Source of the DNA: Candidatus Zixiibacteriota bacterium
GTDB taxonomy: Bacteria; Zixibacteria; MSB-5A5; GN15; FEB-12
Reading direction: 5' to 3'
Assembly (NCBI GenBank): GCA_024278935.1
Contig: JAJRSF010000047.1
Span: forward strand, 1 to 33,050
Length of the DNA: 33,050 nucleotides
Positions within the stretch are counted from its first letter, which is position 1; each line of letters starts with the position of its first letter. Shown one piece after another: positions 8,743 to 17,435 of this stretch. Below the pieces are notes generated by a model. It did no database searches. It saw only the letters and a list, made by a program, of their open reading frames with translations, and was not told where the DNA came from. The translations under genes were made by a program, and so were the position numbers.

Positions 8743-10596
8743 TTGATTAAATTATATATTTTATTATTATCTCTTTTCTTAGTATTGCTTACGCAACCTG
8801 TCTCAGCCATTGAAACAGACAACAGAGAAGTAGCTCAAGAGCGAAATATATTACCAACTGATATTGATCCGGCTTTCCAGCAAAAATTGATGTTTGTCAG
8901 ATCACGCATTGCCGCAAGAGATTTTGCCAATGCCGCGAGCTTCTTAGAAGTAATGTACGAAGACTACAATAGCAACCCGCAAGTGCTGAATCTATTAAAA
9001 CAATGTTATTCACAACTGCAACTATTTTTTAAACTTGAAGAACTTATAAAAAAACAGATTGCATCCAACCCTTCAAATATCGGATTCCATCTTTCACTGG
9101 CTGAAGTATCTGCTCAACAGGGGAAGGTCGACCAAGCACTGAAGCAGTATGCTCTCGCCGAAAGTTTAATCGATGGTGTCAACAGAGTCCGCTATCAACT
9201 TCTTATCCAAAGCATGCTTTCGCATAGCTTGGATTCCGATGCCGAAAAATATATAGTTGGCTGGCGTAAGTTGTCGGGTGATAATTCTCTGATGGCTGAC
9301 CAGATGGGACTTATATATGAACATAAAAAAGAATATGAAAAAGCCTTAACAGAATACTATCCTCTTTTGGCGGACACATCTCGTCTTGGTAACAAAATTG
9401 AAAAAGAGATTGTCGAGCTATTGCTGTTTGCAGATTCTCGGCCTGCCACCGAAAAATTTTTACTGGCACAAAATGAAATTGAGTTCAACGTACGGGCAGT
9501 TAAAATTCTTTCGATGCACTACATTCGCACCAACCAACTTGAAAAATCTTTTGCCTTTACAAAACTTCGCGATTCTCTTTCTGAAAAAAATGGCAACTCA
9601 CTCATTTCGTATATGCAGACTTGCAACCGTGAAGAACTGTACGATGAAACTATCCGTATGGGCGAGTATCTTTTTACCCAGTACGACAAACCGGCTGTTC
9701 GCAATCGTGCTCGGTTTATAATTGCTAATGCCTATACCGGAAGTGAGCAGTTTGAGAAATCACTTGCAACCTACGCTGATATTTTTGACGAGACAAAATC
9801 TACTCGTGAGAAAACCGATGCACTCTATATGTCGGGTAAACTCTATCAGGATTATCTGGGCGAAATAGATTCCGCCCTTATTTTTTATGACTCTGTGATA
9901 ACCAAGTATAAATCTGGCATGAACTATATGAACGCTCTTACTGAGATTCCGTATTGTTATGTGCAGAAGTCTGATTTGAAAACTGCTAAAAAACTTTTCT
10001 TGGAGCTTGAACCAAAACGTCTTTTAAGAGATCAAAAAGAGAAAGTCTTTTTCAGGCTTGCCCAAACTTTGTTTTTGGAAAATAATGTAGATTCATGTAA
10101 GACCCTTCTTACAAAACTTCTGATAAATTTTGACAATGGGTTTTATGTAAACGATGCCTTGTCACTTCTCAAAATCATCAACACCGGTTCTGATGACCCA
10201 AAGATACTGGCTATGTACGCTTCGGCATTATTTTATGAGATACAATCAAAAAATGATTCTGCAATAATTGCCTTAGATAAAATAGTTGTCAACGATTCAA
10301 AAGTACTTTCCGATTTTTCACTATTTACAATTACAAGGTTATATCTTGCCGATAATGATTCTCTACATGCCTTAGAGGCTATCAATAAAATGGAAACAGA
10401 ATTTGCCGAGTCATATTATTTCCCATACTCATTAAAACAAAAAGCAGATATCTTACTGAGGCAAAATAAAAAAGCAGATGAAGGATATACAATATACCGT
10501 CACCTGCTTGAAAATTTGCCGAATTATCCGTTTATTCCAGAAATTCGTAAGATTTTAAGAGCTGTTGCAGAAGCAAAACTAAAGCAAAATTCTTAG
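8743..10596 (+). CDS. Exported TPR-repeat protein (TTG start)
   Basis: The 617-residue product starts at a TTG, two bases after the stop of the preceding gene, with AGG nine bases upstream. The N-terminus MIKLYILLLSLFLVLLTQ is a signal peptide, probably cleaved after SAIE or nearby. The rest is helical and built of degenerate tetratricopeptide repeats, for example ANAASFLEVMYEDYNSNPQV, GFHLSLAEVSAQQGKVDQAL and EKALTEYYPLL. Such proteins are usually periplasmic scaffolds. Being last in the DUF4159-DUF4175-TPR operon suggests it acts with those two envelope proteins. No catalytic motif was seen. Confidence 0.8.
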   Translation: MIKLYILLLSLFLVLLTQPVSAIETDNREVAQERNILPTDIDPAFQQKLMFVRSRIAARDFANAASFLEVMYEDYNSNPQVLNLLKQCYSQLQLFFKLEELIKKQIASNPSNIGFHLSLAEVSAQQGKVDQALKQYALAESLIDGVNRVRYQLLIQSMLSHSLDSDAEKYIVGWRKLSGDNSLMADQMGLIYEHKKEYEKALTEYYPLLADTSRLGNKIEKEIVELLLFADSRPATEKFLLAQNEIEFNVRAVKILSMHYIRTNQLEKSFAFTKLRDSLSEKNGNSLISYMQTCNREELYDETIRMGEYLFTQYDKPAVRNRARFIIANAYTGSEQFEKSLATYADIFDETKSTREKTDALYMSGKLYQDYLGEIDSALIFYDSVITKYKSGMNYMNALTEIPYCYVQKSDLKTAKKLFLELEPKRLLRDQKEKVFFRLAQTLFLENNVDSCKTLLTKLLINFDNGFYVNDALSLLKIINTGSDDPKILAMYASALFYEIQSKNDSAIIALDKIVVNDSKVLSDFSLFTITRLYLADNDSLHALEAINKMETEFAESYYFPYSLKQKADILLRQNKKADEGYTIYRHLLENLPNYPFIPEIRKILRAVAEAKLKQNS

Positions 10597-10841
10597 AACT
10601 GGTCAACCTTCTTTTTTGACCGTTCCAGATTTTTGACCTGTTGTTCTAATTTGAAAATCCGCTGTTCTGAATTTTCCAACTTTTTTTCTTTCATCTTAGT
10701 CGTAGTCCTAATTAGAAGAGCCATCGAAATAAGCATGAATAATACCGAATTAACTTTTCGGAAAATATCACCCATATTAAAAATAGAGTCTAAAAAGGCT
10801 ATTATCCCAAGAGCAAATAAAACGCCGCACCATAGAAACAT
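10593..10841 (-). CDS. Small membrane protein with C-terminal coiled coil
   Basis: An 82-residue protein on the minus strand. Two hydrophobic segments (about residues 3-20 and 30-45) are followed by a basic and coiled-coil tail (KMKEKKLENSEQRIFKLEQQ and onward). It is supported as a real gene by a well-placed GAGGT ribosome binding site at 10847-10851, five bases upstream of the ATG. Its stop codon overlaps the end of the convergent TPR gene by four bases. No family is recognised. It may be a small envelope or inner-membrane accessory protein. Confidence 0.6.
   Translation of the reverse strand: MFLWCGVLFALGIIAFLDSIFNMGDIFRKVNSVLFMLISMALLIRTTTKMKEKKLENSEQRIFKLEQQVKNLERSKKKVDQF
10596..10634 (+). 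terminator. Possible terminator of the DUF4159 operon
   Basis: GAAC-T-GGTCAA at 10596-10606 can pair with TTGACC-GTTC at 10616-10625 (one bulged base), followed by CAGATTTTT. The structure lies inside the 3' coding end of the convergent small gene, so the two genes would share this DNA. Confidence 0.4.
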
Positions 10842-11000
10842 AAGTTACCTCAATGATTTAGGTTCCCAAGAGAGAATAATAAACGTTGTGAATTAATCAG
10901 GATGTGTTATATTTTCTCTTCAATTTCAAATAATTTTTGAGTCTTTATTAACTTAATCGGTATAAAGAGAAGTCGCTTTAGCAAGGAGAAAATATTTATA

Positions 11001-12344
11001 ATGTTGAAAATCGAAAATAATTTTGACAAGACAAATGCGTTTATTGCATTTAGTGTCTATATTGTATCTTTTATTGTATACGCAATTACTGTTCAGCCTA
11101 CTTTTGCCTTCTGGGATTGTGGCGAATTCGTCGCTTCTTCCGTTATTTTAGGAATCCCGCACCCCCCCGGCACCCCTCTCTATATCTTAATAAGTCGTAT
11201 TATGGCGGTTATCCCGTTTGTAGAAGATATCTCCTTGCGTATTAACTACTTATCTGTGATAACATCTGCTTTTACTGCTCTATTCAGCTATTTATTGACA
11301 GTCAGAATCGTCAGATATTTCTTTGATAAAGATGTCAAATCTTCGCTAAATTCTTATATCGCTTATATTGGTGGTATTGCCGGTGCCTTTTTTGTCGCCT
11401 TTTCACAAACTAACTGGGCAAACTCGGTTGAAGCAGAAGTATATGGCATGGCTTTGGCACTATCGGTGATGCTTGTTTGGCTTGCCTTGATTTATTATGA
11501 ACATCGGGGTACTGCTTACGCCGCAAAAATTATGATCTTTGCTTTCTTCGTAGCTTTACTTGGTGTTGGTGTACATATGACTGTATTCTTGGTTGTTCCG
11601 GTCTGTTCGATTTTCTTCCTGATGAAAAAAGATACCACAAAGCGAGACTGGCTTCTTGTCTGTGGTTTTCTCATTACAGAACTTCTTCTGATTGTATTTT
11701 TCTCACAAATGTCAAATGCTGACTCCGCAGGAACAATGTTTAAATATATCAGCGGGATTTTGGCACTTGTGCTAGTCGCTATGGTCTACAAAAAAATCAA
11801 CTGGGCTGTGCTTATTGCCATTGCTTCGGTTTCGACGGTGATGATGTCATTCTCACTGTATTTTAATGCTGTTATCTTTACCATTCCATTCCTTTTAATT
11901 CTTGGTTATTTATCTGAAAAAAACAAATGGTACCTCCAATGGAAAAATGCTCTCATGATTGTCATGATTGCTCTCATCGGGGTATCGGTGCATCTCTATA
12001 TTCCAATCCGATCTGAAATGAATCCACGTATTGATGAAAACAACCCATCCCGTGATTGGACAACATTTGTCAATTTCCTTGATCGAAAACAGTATGGTCA
12101 GGTATCTATGATTGACCGTATGTTTAACCGTCGTGGTACTTGGGAAAACCAACTGGGACGTCACCCGCACATGGGTTTCTGGTCCTACTTTGAAGAACAA
12201 TATTCTAAAGGTGGAAATAATTTTATTCCGTTTCTTGCTTTAGGTCTTCTCGGATTAATCACCGCAATCAGAAAACGACTTGAGATAGGACTGCCATTTT
12301 TACCCTCTTCTTACTCTGTTCACTGGGGCTGGTTCTCTATATGA
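11001..12344 (+). CDS. DUF2723 membrane glycosyltransferase, N-terminal part (frameshifted)
   Basis: DUF2723 (PF11028) proteins are large membrane glycosyltransferases of the GT-C type, the family that includes the vertebrate protein O-mannosyltransferase TMEM260. The N-terminal signature is intact: FAFWDCGEFVASSVILGIPH with WDCGEF at 38-43 and HPPGTP at 54-59, in the first extracytoplasmic loop. About ten membrane segments follow. The last 13 or so codons (after EIGLPF) read out of frame because one T is missing from the run at 12297-12301; restoring it continues as FTLFLLCSLGLVLYMNFADG into the next piece. AAGGAG at 10983-10988 precedes the ATG by 12 bases. The rejoined product is about 911 residues, normal for the family. 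Confidence 0.88.
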   Translation: MLKIENNFDKTNAFIAFSVYIVSFIVYAITVQPTFAFWDCGEFVASSVILGIPHPPGTPLYILISRIMAVIPFVEDISLRINYLSVITSAFTALFSYLLTVRIVRYFFDKDVKSSLNSYIAYIGGIAGAFFVAFSQTNWANSVEAEVYGMALALSVMLVWLALIYYEHRGTAYAAKIMIFAFFVALLGVGVHMTVFLVVPVCSIFFLMKKDTTKRDWLLVCGFLITELLLIVFFSQMSNADSAGTMFKYISGILALVLVAMVYKKINWAVLIAIASVSTVMMSFSLYFNAVIFTIPFLLILGYLSEKNKWYLQWKNALMIVMIALIGVSVHLYIPIRSEMNPRIDENNPSRDWTTFVNFLDRKQYGQVSMIDRMFNRRGTWENQLGRHPHMGFWSYFEEQYSKGGNNFIPFLALGLLGLITAIRKRLEIGLPFLPSSYSVHWGWFSI

Positions 12345-13735
12345 ACTTCGCTGACGGGACACTGTATAACCCGGCGACCGGCGATGCCTATCTGGAAGTG
12401 AGGAATCGAGATTATTTCTTCACACCGGCATTTGTTTTCTTTGGCATAGCAATGGGCTTAGGTATTTCTGCTATTCTACTTGCTGTAAAAGAAAAACTTG
12501 CTTCCAAAGGTGAGTCTACTATGAAACTTGCGGTCTATGCTGTATCGGCTTTGGTGTTGCTACCGGCTGTGTCTTATACGCATAACTATCATACCTGTGA
12601 TCGTTCAGGCAATGATATTCCTTATATGTATGCGAGAAACCTTCTTGATACATGTGAACCGAATGCGATTCTGTTTACATCAGGCGACAATGATACGTTC
12701 CCACTTTGGTGTATTCAGGAAGTGTATGAATATCGCAAAGATGTTGTCGTGGTCAATTTATCTTTATTAAATACTGACTGGTATGTCGAGCAGATGAAAA
12801 ACCGTTACGATGTACCTATCTCTCTGACCGACGAACAGATTTTATGGTATCCGGTTGACAGAGGCGATGGTGTCATGGTAAGTGCTCCGAAAGAACCGTT
12901 TATTGACAGACCTCGTAAAAGAAGAACTTTATTAACTCCGAGCATGTATGGCGGTCGGGTGTTAAAAGTTCAGGATATGATGATGGATGAAATCGTGTTG
13001 GAAAATAAATGGAAACGTCCTATTTATTTCTCATCACCTCCGTATGCTGAATCTCCATTGAAGTTGCGTGATAGGATCTCATCGCATGGACTTTTATATA
13101 AACTAGAAAAAGAACCTACCGAGTTTTCAATTAACTCTGAAGTCGGCTACGATAAATTTATGAATTCATACTTTAAATCATTTGATACTTATAGAACATC
13201 CGATGTTTTCCGTGATGAAAATGCAACCGGTGTATTTTTATCGATGGGTGTAAACGGCATACGTATCTATGATGATTTAATCCGAAAAGGTGACAGTACT
13301 CGTGCTGTCCTGCTTGCCCATAAACTCATTGATGAGTATCCTGAATATTGGCAGACATATACATTGCTTGCTGATGTTTATGTAGCAAAAGGAGACTCGG
13401 CAAAAGCAGAAGCTCTCTTGTGGCAACTGCATGATACGATGGAAATATTCCTGGCTAGTAATCCCGGAAATCAATTTTATATGCAGGACCTTGGACTTGC
13501 GAAAATTCAGCTTGGTGATTGGAACAAAGATCAAGTCTTTATTGAGCAAGGTACTGATCTGTTATGGAGAGGTTTTAGAGCTAATCCAAATAGTAACTAT
13601 TCGTTCCGAAAACTAATTACAGTTCTCTATCGTACCGGTCGATCTGCTGAACTAGTCGAGGCTGCCAAGTTGTTTGGTGAATACAAAGTCAATCAGTCTG
13701 ACCCGGTCTATAGACAGATTCTTGGTTTAAGATAA
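12341..13735 (+). CDS. DUF2723 membrane glycosyltransferase, C-terminal part (frameshifted)
   Basis: This frame overlaps the previous piece by four bases and is its continuation. It starts within the family motif NFADGTLYNPATGDAYLEVR followed by RDYFFTPAFVFFG, has two further membrane segments, then the NDTFPLW motif and a soluble C-terminal region with TPR-like helices (KLIDEYPEYWQTYTLLADVY). The ATG at 12341 is an internal methionine of the family alignment (LYMNFAD), not a native start, and no ribosome binding site serves it. Whether the gene is truly split or the break is a sequencing error cannot be decided here. Confidence 0.85.
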   Translation: MNFADGTLYNPATGDAYLEVRNRDYFFTPAFVFFGIAMGLGISAILLAVKEKLASKGESTMKLAVYAVSALVLLPAVSYTHNYHTCDRSGNDIPYMYARNLLDTCEPNAILFTSGDNDTFPLWCIQEVYEYRKDVVVVNLSLLNTDWYVEQMKNRYDVPISLTDEQILWYPVDRGDGVMVSAPKEPFIDRPRKRRTLLTPSMYGGRVLKVQDMMMDEIVLENKWKRPIYFSSPPYAESPLKLRDRISSHGLLYKLEKEPTEFSINSEVGYDKFMNSYFKSFDTYRTSDVFRDENATGVFLSMGVNGIRIYDDLIRKGDSTRAVLLAHKLIDEYPEYWQTYTLLADVYVAKGDSAKAEALLWQLHDTMEIFLASNPGNQFYMQDLGLAKIQLGDWNKDQVFIEQGTDLLWRGFRANPNSNYSFRKLITVLYRTGRSAELVEAAKLFGEYKVNQSDPVYRQILGLR

Positions 13736-13759
13736 ATATAGAAATTATTATTAGATTTA

Positions 13760-13792
13760 AAACGGAGTTGCGATATGCGACTCCGTTTTTTT
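13760..13792 (+). terminator. Intrinsic terminator after the DUF2723 gene
   Basis: AAACGGAGT (13760-13768) pairs perfectly with ACTCCGTTT (13780-13788), with inner TGC/GCG pairs closing a GATAT loop, and the 3' arm continues into a run of seven T. It sits between the convergent DUF2723 and DUF5916 genes. Confidence 0.9.
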
Positions 13793-13804
13793 AGCTCATG
13801 TAGA

Positions 13805-16279
13805 TTACATTCTAAAAAGATATTGAAATTTCGCAAACAGGGTTCTGTTTGATAATGAATATTCAGGACCTGTGAGATTGTTCAGTCGTTTTGAAATATC
13901 GGAATTTAAGTCGGGAGTTACATACGTATATCCTGATGCCATGCCAATAAAGAATTTTGAGAAAGCATTTATTTTATAAGATACTAATGGTTCAAAAGAA
14001 ACTTCTCTATTTTCATCACCCAATACTTCTTGATCAATATATTGCAAAACCACACGCACAAAAAGATTTCTATTAAACTGATATGTTAATTTTGTTCTTA
14101 AAATATTTGCATCAAATATATTTTTATTTTCACCTGTATGCAGAGGATTATCAAAATAAGAATTTCTTCTATCCATCTTAGATTTTATAAACGTAGGAGC
14201 AATTATAAGTCTTTCTGATGGCTTTAATGTAGCAAACATAACCAGCTCACGAATATACCCTAAGTCGGGATCTGTTTGGTCACGCCAAATAGATGTACCT
14301 TCTTTATATTGAATTCCACCCCCAAAGATTTCTGAGAACCTACTATTTAATTCGAGCGTCAGTCTGGATATACCCGGGAAATTTTTACCAAAAAATCGTT
14401 CTTGAGAATTCACATAATTTATAGACACCGATGACTGCCATCTCAAATCAAAAAACAGATTCGTTGAAACCCATTCATCAAAAGCAGATTCACCGTATGA
14501 AAACAAATCAACTTTCCCGTCATAGTTCCATTTTCTTCCAAAACTAAATGATGGCTCCCAGTTGATAAGCCATTTTTTATTTGGTCTAAAATACATCCCT
14601 GTCCACATATTGAGAGTTCGGTAATCATTACTTCTGCTAAACCCGGCATCAGTTCGAAATGTTGGAGATATCTGCCAAAAATCTATATCCATATTCCATG
14701 TACGCCCATTTCGTTCAAGGCTTAGGTAAGTCGCATCACCCCAGTATTTTTCGCCATCCAAATCAACAGTATACTTACCGTTGTCAAAAAACTCTTGTGA
14801 TGAATATATAATTGATTCTCTATTTATTGTTGTATCAATTGTACTCGTCGTATCAATCGTTGTATCTATTATAAGATGAGCATCAAATATTTCTTCGGTG
14901 TGACTTAACATTGTTTGGGTTTCTATCCGCCAATTTTTTGCGATACGGATATTGGCATCAAAACCAAATGTTGTCCCGGAACCACCGATATGCATATCAT
15001 TTTTGCCAAAGTCATTATATCTTCGGTCGGTAAACATAAAACCAACGTGAGAGTCTTCGCCAACAGTTTGTTTTGCTCTAAAGATATTTACAAAACTTTT
15101 TTCGGCTAATCCATATCTTGCCTGTTGTCTTAACGGAATCAGAATCGGCGAGGTTTCATCTTCAGCAGACAAAATCGCAATCCCGGTTCTTCCGAATTGG
15201 CTTGTATACTTGAGAGCAACTTTTGGATCATTTATCGAACGGGTATAAATTGCATTTATCCAACTGTTAAACATCTCACTCCCTTCCTGGAAAAATGGAC
15301 GGCGTTCAGGAAAAAATAATCCAAAAGATTCATTTACATCTATTTGTGCTTCATCAGACTCAACTTGAGAAAAATCAGGATTCAGGGTCAACTCAAGCGA
15401 TGAGTTGGATGTGAGTCCATACCTTGCGTTAAACGATAGCTCGGCATCCGGATCAGAGTTGTCAAATACTGATGATGGGTCTTGAACCTCGCTTCGTTCT
15501 CCAAACTGTGACGTGACAATATTCGGAATAATCTCAATATTTTTACCCGGTTTTATATTCTCAATACCGGTTAAATATCCCCATTGACATAAAAAACAGG
15601 AGTTATCTCTATCCTGTGCTGCCCAGGCATATTTCCGACGTAAGTCACGCTGATGGTCTCGCCAAAAGTTTGCCCGCCATGTTTGTTTTTCCTTGTCGGG
15701 AAACCTGAGTGAGGCAAAAGGAATTGCTATCTCAACTTGGTAACCGGAATCAGTGATTTTCCCCATCGTTTCCCAAACAATATCAAATGAAGCATCTTCA
15801 CCACTTCCCGAAGTCATCCGTAAATCTCCCTGAATGCCATAAGGATTAACAAATAATTCATACCCCCACGTTTGGTCACCGTATGTATCAAGCATTATGC
15901 CAAAATAATCATCTCGAAAAATAGCATCTCTGTCTGAGTATGAAGTTCTGATTTTGCTTGGGTCATCGTAGGCGATAAGTGCAATGTAAAGATTCTTATC
16001 ATCGTACATTATCAATGCTTTAGACTCTACACCAGGCTTTGTCTGATCATTGGGCTGTGTCTCAGCAAAGTTATCAGCGACAGCTGCAAGCTTCCAGGCA
16101 TCTTCAGAAAACTCCCCATCAATTTTTATCTTCCCCTCAATTTTTGGTACATGTAAAGTAGGTTTATACGATGGAACAAAACTGCCATCATCAGCTAAGA
16201 GAGGTGCGTTGTGTACAAGTAGAATAATTGCAATCAAAACTGGCAATGCCAGAGTTGACAATGTATAGATGTTTTTCAT
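13805..16279 (-). CDS. DUF5916 outer-membrane protein with CBM9-like domain
   Basis: I chose the ATG at 16279 over the one at 16294 because GGAG lies nine bases before it and it opens a signal peptide (MKNIYTLSTLALPVLIAIIL). The 824-residue product then has a family 9 carbohydrate-binding-like domain (about 40-220; IEGKIKIDGEFSEDAWKLAA, MYDDKNLYIALIAYDD) and a long C-terminal region rich in alternating aromatic beta strands, as in DUF5916 proteins predicted to form an outer-membrane barrel (NPDFSQVESDEAQIDVNESF and FFPERRPFFQEGSEMF are the family core). A Thr/Asp/Ile-rich insert near residue 476 probably lies in a surface loop. It ends in FQYLFRM; outer-membrane barrels usually end in Phe. 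Substrate unknown. Confidence 0.85.
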   Translation of the reverse strand: MKNIYTLSTLALPVLIAIILLVHNAPLLADDGSFVPSYKPTLHVPKIEGKIKIDGEFSEDAWKLAAVADNFAETQPNDQTKPGVESKALIMYDDKNLYIALIAYDDPSKIRTSYSDRDAIFRDDYFGIMLDTYGDQTWGYELFVNPYGIQGDLRMTSGSGEDASFDIVWETMGKITDSGYQVEIAIPFASLRFPDKEKQTWRANFWRDHQRDLRRKYAWAAQDRDNSCFLCQWGYLTGIENIKPGKNIEIIPNIVTSQFGERSEVQDPSSVFDNSDPDAELSFNARYGLTSNSSLELTLNPDFSQVESDEAQIDVNESFGLFFPERRPFFQEGSEMFNSWINAIYTRSINDPKVALKYTSQFGRTGIAILSAEDETSPILIPLRQQARYGLAEKSFVNIFRAKQTVGEDSHVGFMFTDRRYNDFGKNDMHIGGSGTTFGFDANIRIAKNWRIETQTMLSHTEEIFDAHLIIDTTIDTTSTIDTTINRESIIYSSQEFFDNGKYTVDLDGEKYWGDATYLSLERNGRTWNMDIDFWQISPTFRTDAGFSRSNDYRTLNMWTGMYFRPNKKWLINWEPSFSFGRKWNYDGKVDLFSYGESAFDEWVSTNLFFDLRWQSSVSINYVNSQERFFGKNFPGISRLTLELNSRFSEIFGGGIQYKEGTSIWRDQTDPDLGYIRELVMFATLKPSERLIIAPTFIKSKMDRRNSYFDNPLHTGENKNIFDANILRTKLTYQFNRNLFVRVVLQYIDQEVLGDENREVSFEPLVSYKINAFSKFFIGMASGYTYVTPDLNSDISKRLNNLTGPEYSLSNRTLFAKFQYLFRM

Positions 16280-16370
16280 CTTTTTAAACTCCATAAAATC
16301 TTAATAATTATGATATTTTATATATTTAGTTATTTACGGAGGATATAATCATTTGTTACAATAATGCACA

Positions 16371-16399
16371 AAAAAACCCCGACAAAAATCGGGGTTTTT
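16371..16399 (-). terminator. Intrinsic terminator of the STAS gene
   Basis: AAAAACCCCGA (16372-16382) and TCGGGGTTTTT (16389-16399) form a perfect 11-bp stem with a 6-base loop, flanked by A and T runs on both sides. It is 19 bases after the stop of the minus-strand STAS gene, and could work in both directions. Confidence 0.88.
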
Positions 16400-16417
16400 A
16401 ATACTCTTATAAGTCAG

Positions 16418-16756
16418 TTATTTAGTGTAAGACTTAATCGCTTCATCGCGAGAATCAAAATGCTCAAATACAGTAATCAAACGAGTGATTGTAAGAATCG
16501 ATTCAATTTTGTCAATGTTGGCAAGTACTAACCGACCGCCGCCATTTTTCACTGTTGTTAAAGCAGAAATAAGCATTCCAAGTCCAACTGAATTCATCCA
16601 ATCAACCGATGCTAAGTCAACACAAATATTTTTCTTATTAAGCTGCATATATTCATGAATTTTACCGTGAAACATAGTTGTTTCATCTCCACCCATAATT
16701 TTTCCGGAGACTTCTAAAACAACAACATCATTTTCTAAAAAGTCTGAAAATTTCAT
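16418..16756 (-). CDS. STAS-domain anti-sigma factor antagonist-like protein
   Basis: A 112-residue single STAS domain protein. It has the usual beta-alpha order: VVVLEVSGKIMGGDETTMFH, then NICVDLASVDWMNSVGLGML, where S56 in NSVG matches the phosphorylatable serine of SpoIIAA/RsbV-type antagonists, then LVLANIDKIESILTITRL. Such proteins switch partners with serine kinases or anti-sigma factors, or act as adaptors in signalling. The ATG at 16756 was chosen over the GTG at 16765 because the GTG is part of the AAGGTG ribosome binding site. No kinase or phosphatase gene is nearby, so its partner is elsewhere. It is followed by its own terminator. Confidence 0.88.
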   Translation of the reverse strand: MKFSDFLENDVVVLEVSGKIMGGDETTMFHGKIHEYMQLNKKNICVDLASVDWMNSVGLGMLISALTTVKNGGGRLVLANIDKIESILTITRLITVFEHFDSRDEAIKSYTK

Positions 16757-16902
16757 CTGAAACACCTTTTATTAAAAAGTTAATTTTGCCTAGCTTGTTC
16801 TTTATTTAACGTAAAAGTATCGTTTGTGTTCCAAAAGCAAGCACTTTCTCTTCTCTTTATTGAATTCTAAAAGATATCAGCCAGAATGCCGATAGATATT
16901 TT

Positions 16903-17391
16903 ATGAGAAAAATTACCGTCCTGCTTATATCTTTGTCGCTCTTATTGAGCTGTAGTTCAAATATGGAAATTATAAAAGCAAAGCTGATTACGCAAAATGT
17001 TCGTTTTGATGCTCAATCCTCTGGTTCATACCTTCAAAAAGCAGCTCACTTTTTTGAAAGGGAAAAATATGATTCGGTCTTAGTTTATCTGCATAAATCA
17101 TATGCCGTAGATTCTGATAACTGGAAGATGCAACTTTTATATGGTAAAACTGCATCCAAAACAAGAAGATACATACTTGCCAATGAGCATTTATATGACG
17201 CTTTGTCGCTATGTAGATCAGAGTCGACCGACAGGGCAGCAATATATTTTGCTCTTGGGGAAAACGAAGATCTCCTCGGCAATGCTGTTAAAGCAAAACA
17301 GCACTATATCATGGTTATGCAATTAAACGCCGGCACAAAGCTCGCCGAACTTGCCTATCAAAAAATGCAGTTACTATCGCAGACAGATTAG
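16903..17391 (+). CDS. TPR-containing lipoprotein
   Basis: The 162-residue product has a lipoprotein signal peptide with the lipobox LLSC at 14-17 (Cys17 lipidated). Three or so TPR-like helix pairs follow (YLQKAAHFFEREKYDSVLVY, WKMQLLYGKTASKTRRYILA, AAIYFALGENEDLLGNAVKA). It probably sits on the periplasmic side of a membrane as a small protein-protein interaction module. No clear Shine-Dalgarno sequence is seen before the ATG. It is transcribed alone: a hairpin with a T tract overlaps its stop codon. No specific family is recognised. Confidence 0.75.
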   Translation: MRKITVLLISLSLLLSCSSNMEIIKAKLITQNVRFDAQSSGSYLQKAAHFFEREKYDSVLVYLHKSYAVDSDNWKMQLLYGKTASKTRRYILANEHLYDALSLCRSESTDRAAIYFALGENEDLLGNAVKAKQHYIMVMQLNAGTKLAELAYQKMQLLSQTD

Positions 17392-17412
17392 TTTTTTTAT
17401 CTGTATTTTTTT
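17383..17412 (+). terminator. Terminator overlapping the lipoprotein stop codon
   Basis: ACAGAT (17383-17388) pairs with ATCTGT (17399-17404), followed by seven T (17406-17412). The TAG stop lies in the loop. The stem is short (6 bp), so strength is uncertain. Confidence 0.55.
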
Positions 17413-17435
17413 AATTCGAAACAACATATTATAAA

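Noticed and set aside
10633-10896. Plus-strand 87-codon frame
   Set aside because: It lies opposite the 82-residue minus-strand gene, which has a good ribosome binding site and sensible membrane segments; the plus frame has neither.
14822-14880. Minisatellite in the DUF5916 gene
   Set aside because: The Thr/Asp/Ile-rich insert shows a short IDTT-type peptide repeat, but the DNA units are irregular and too few to call a tandem repeat.
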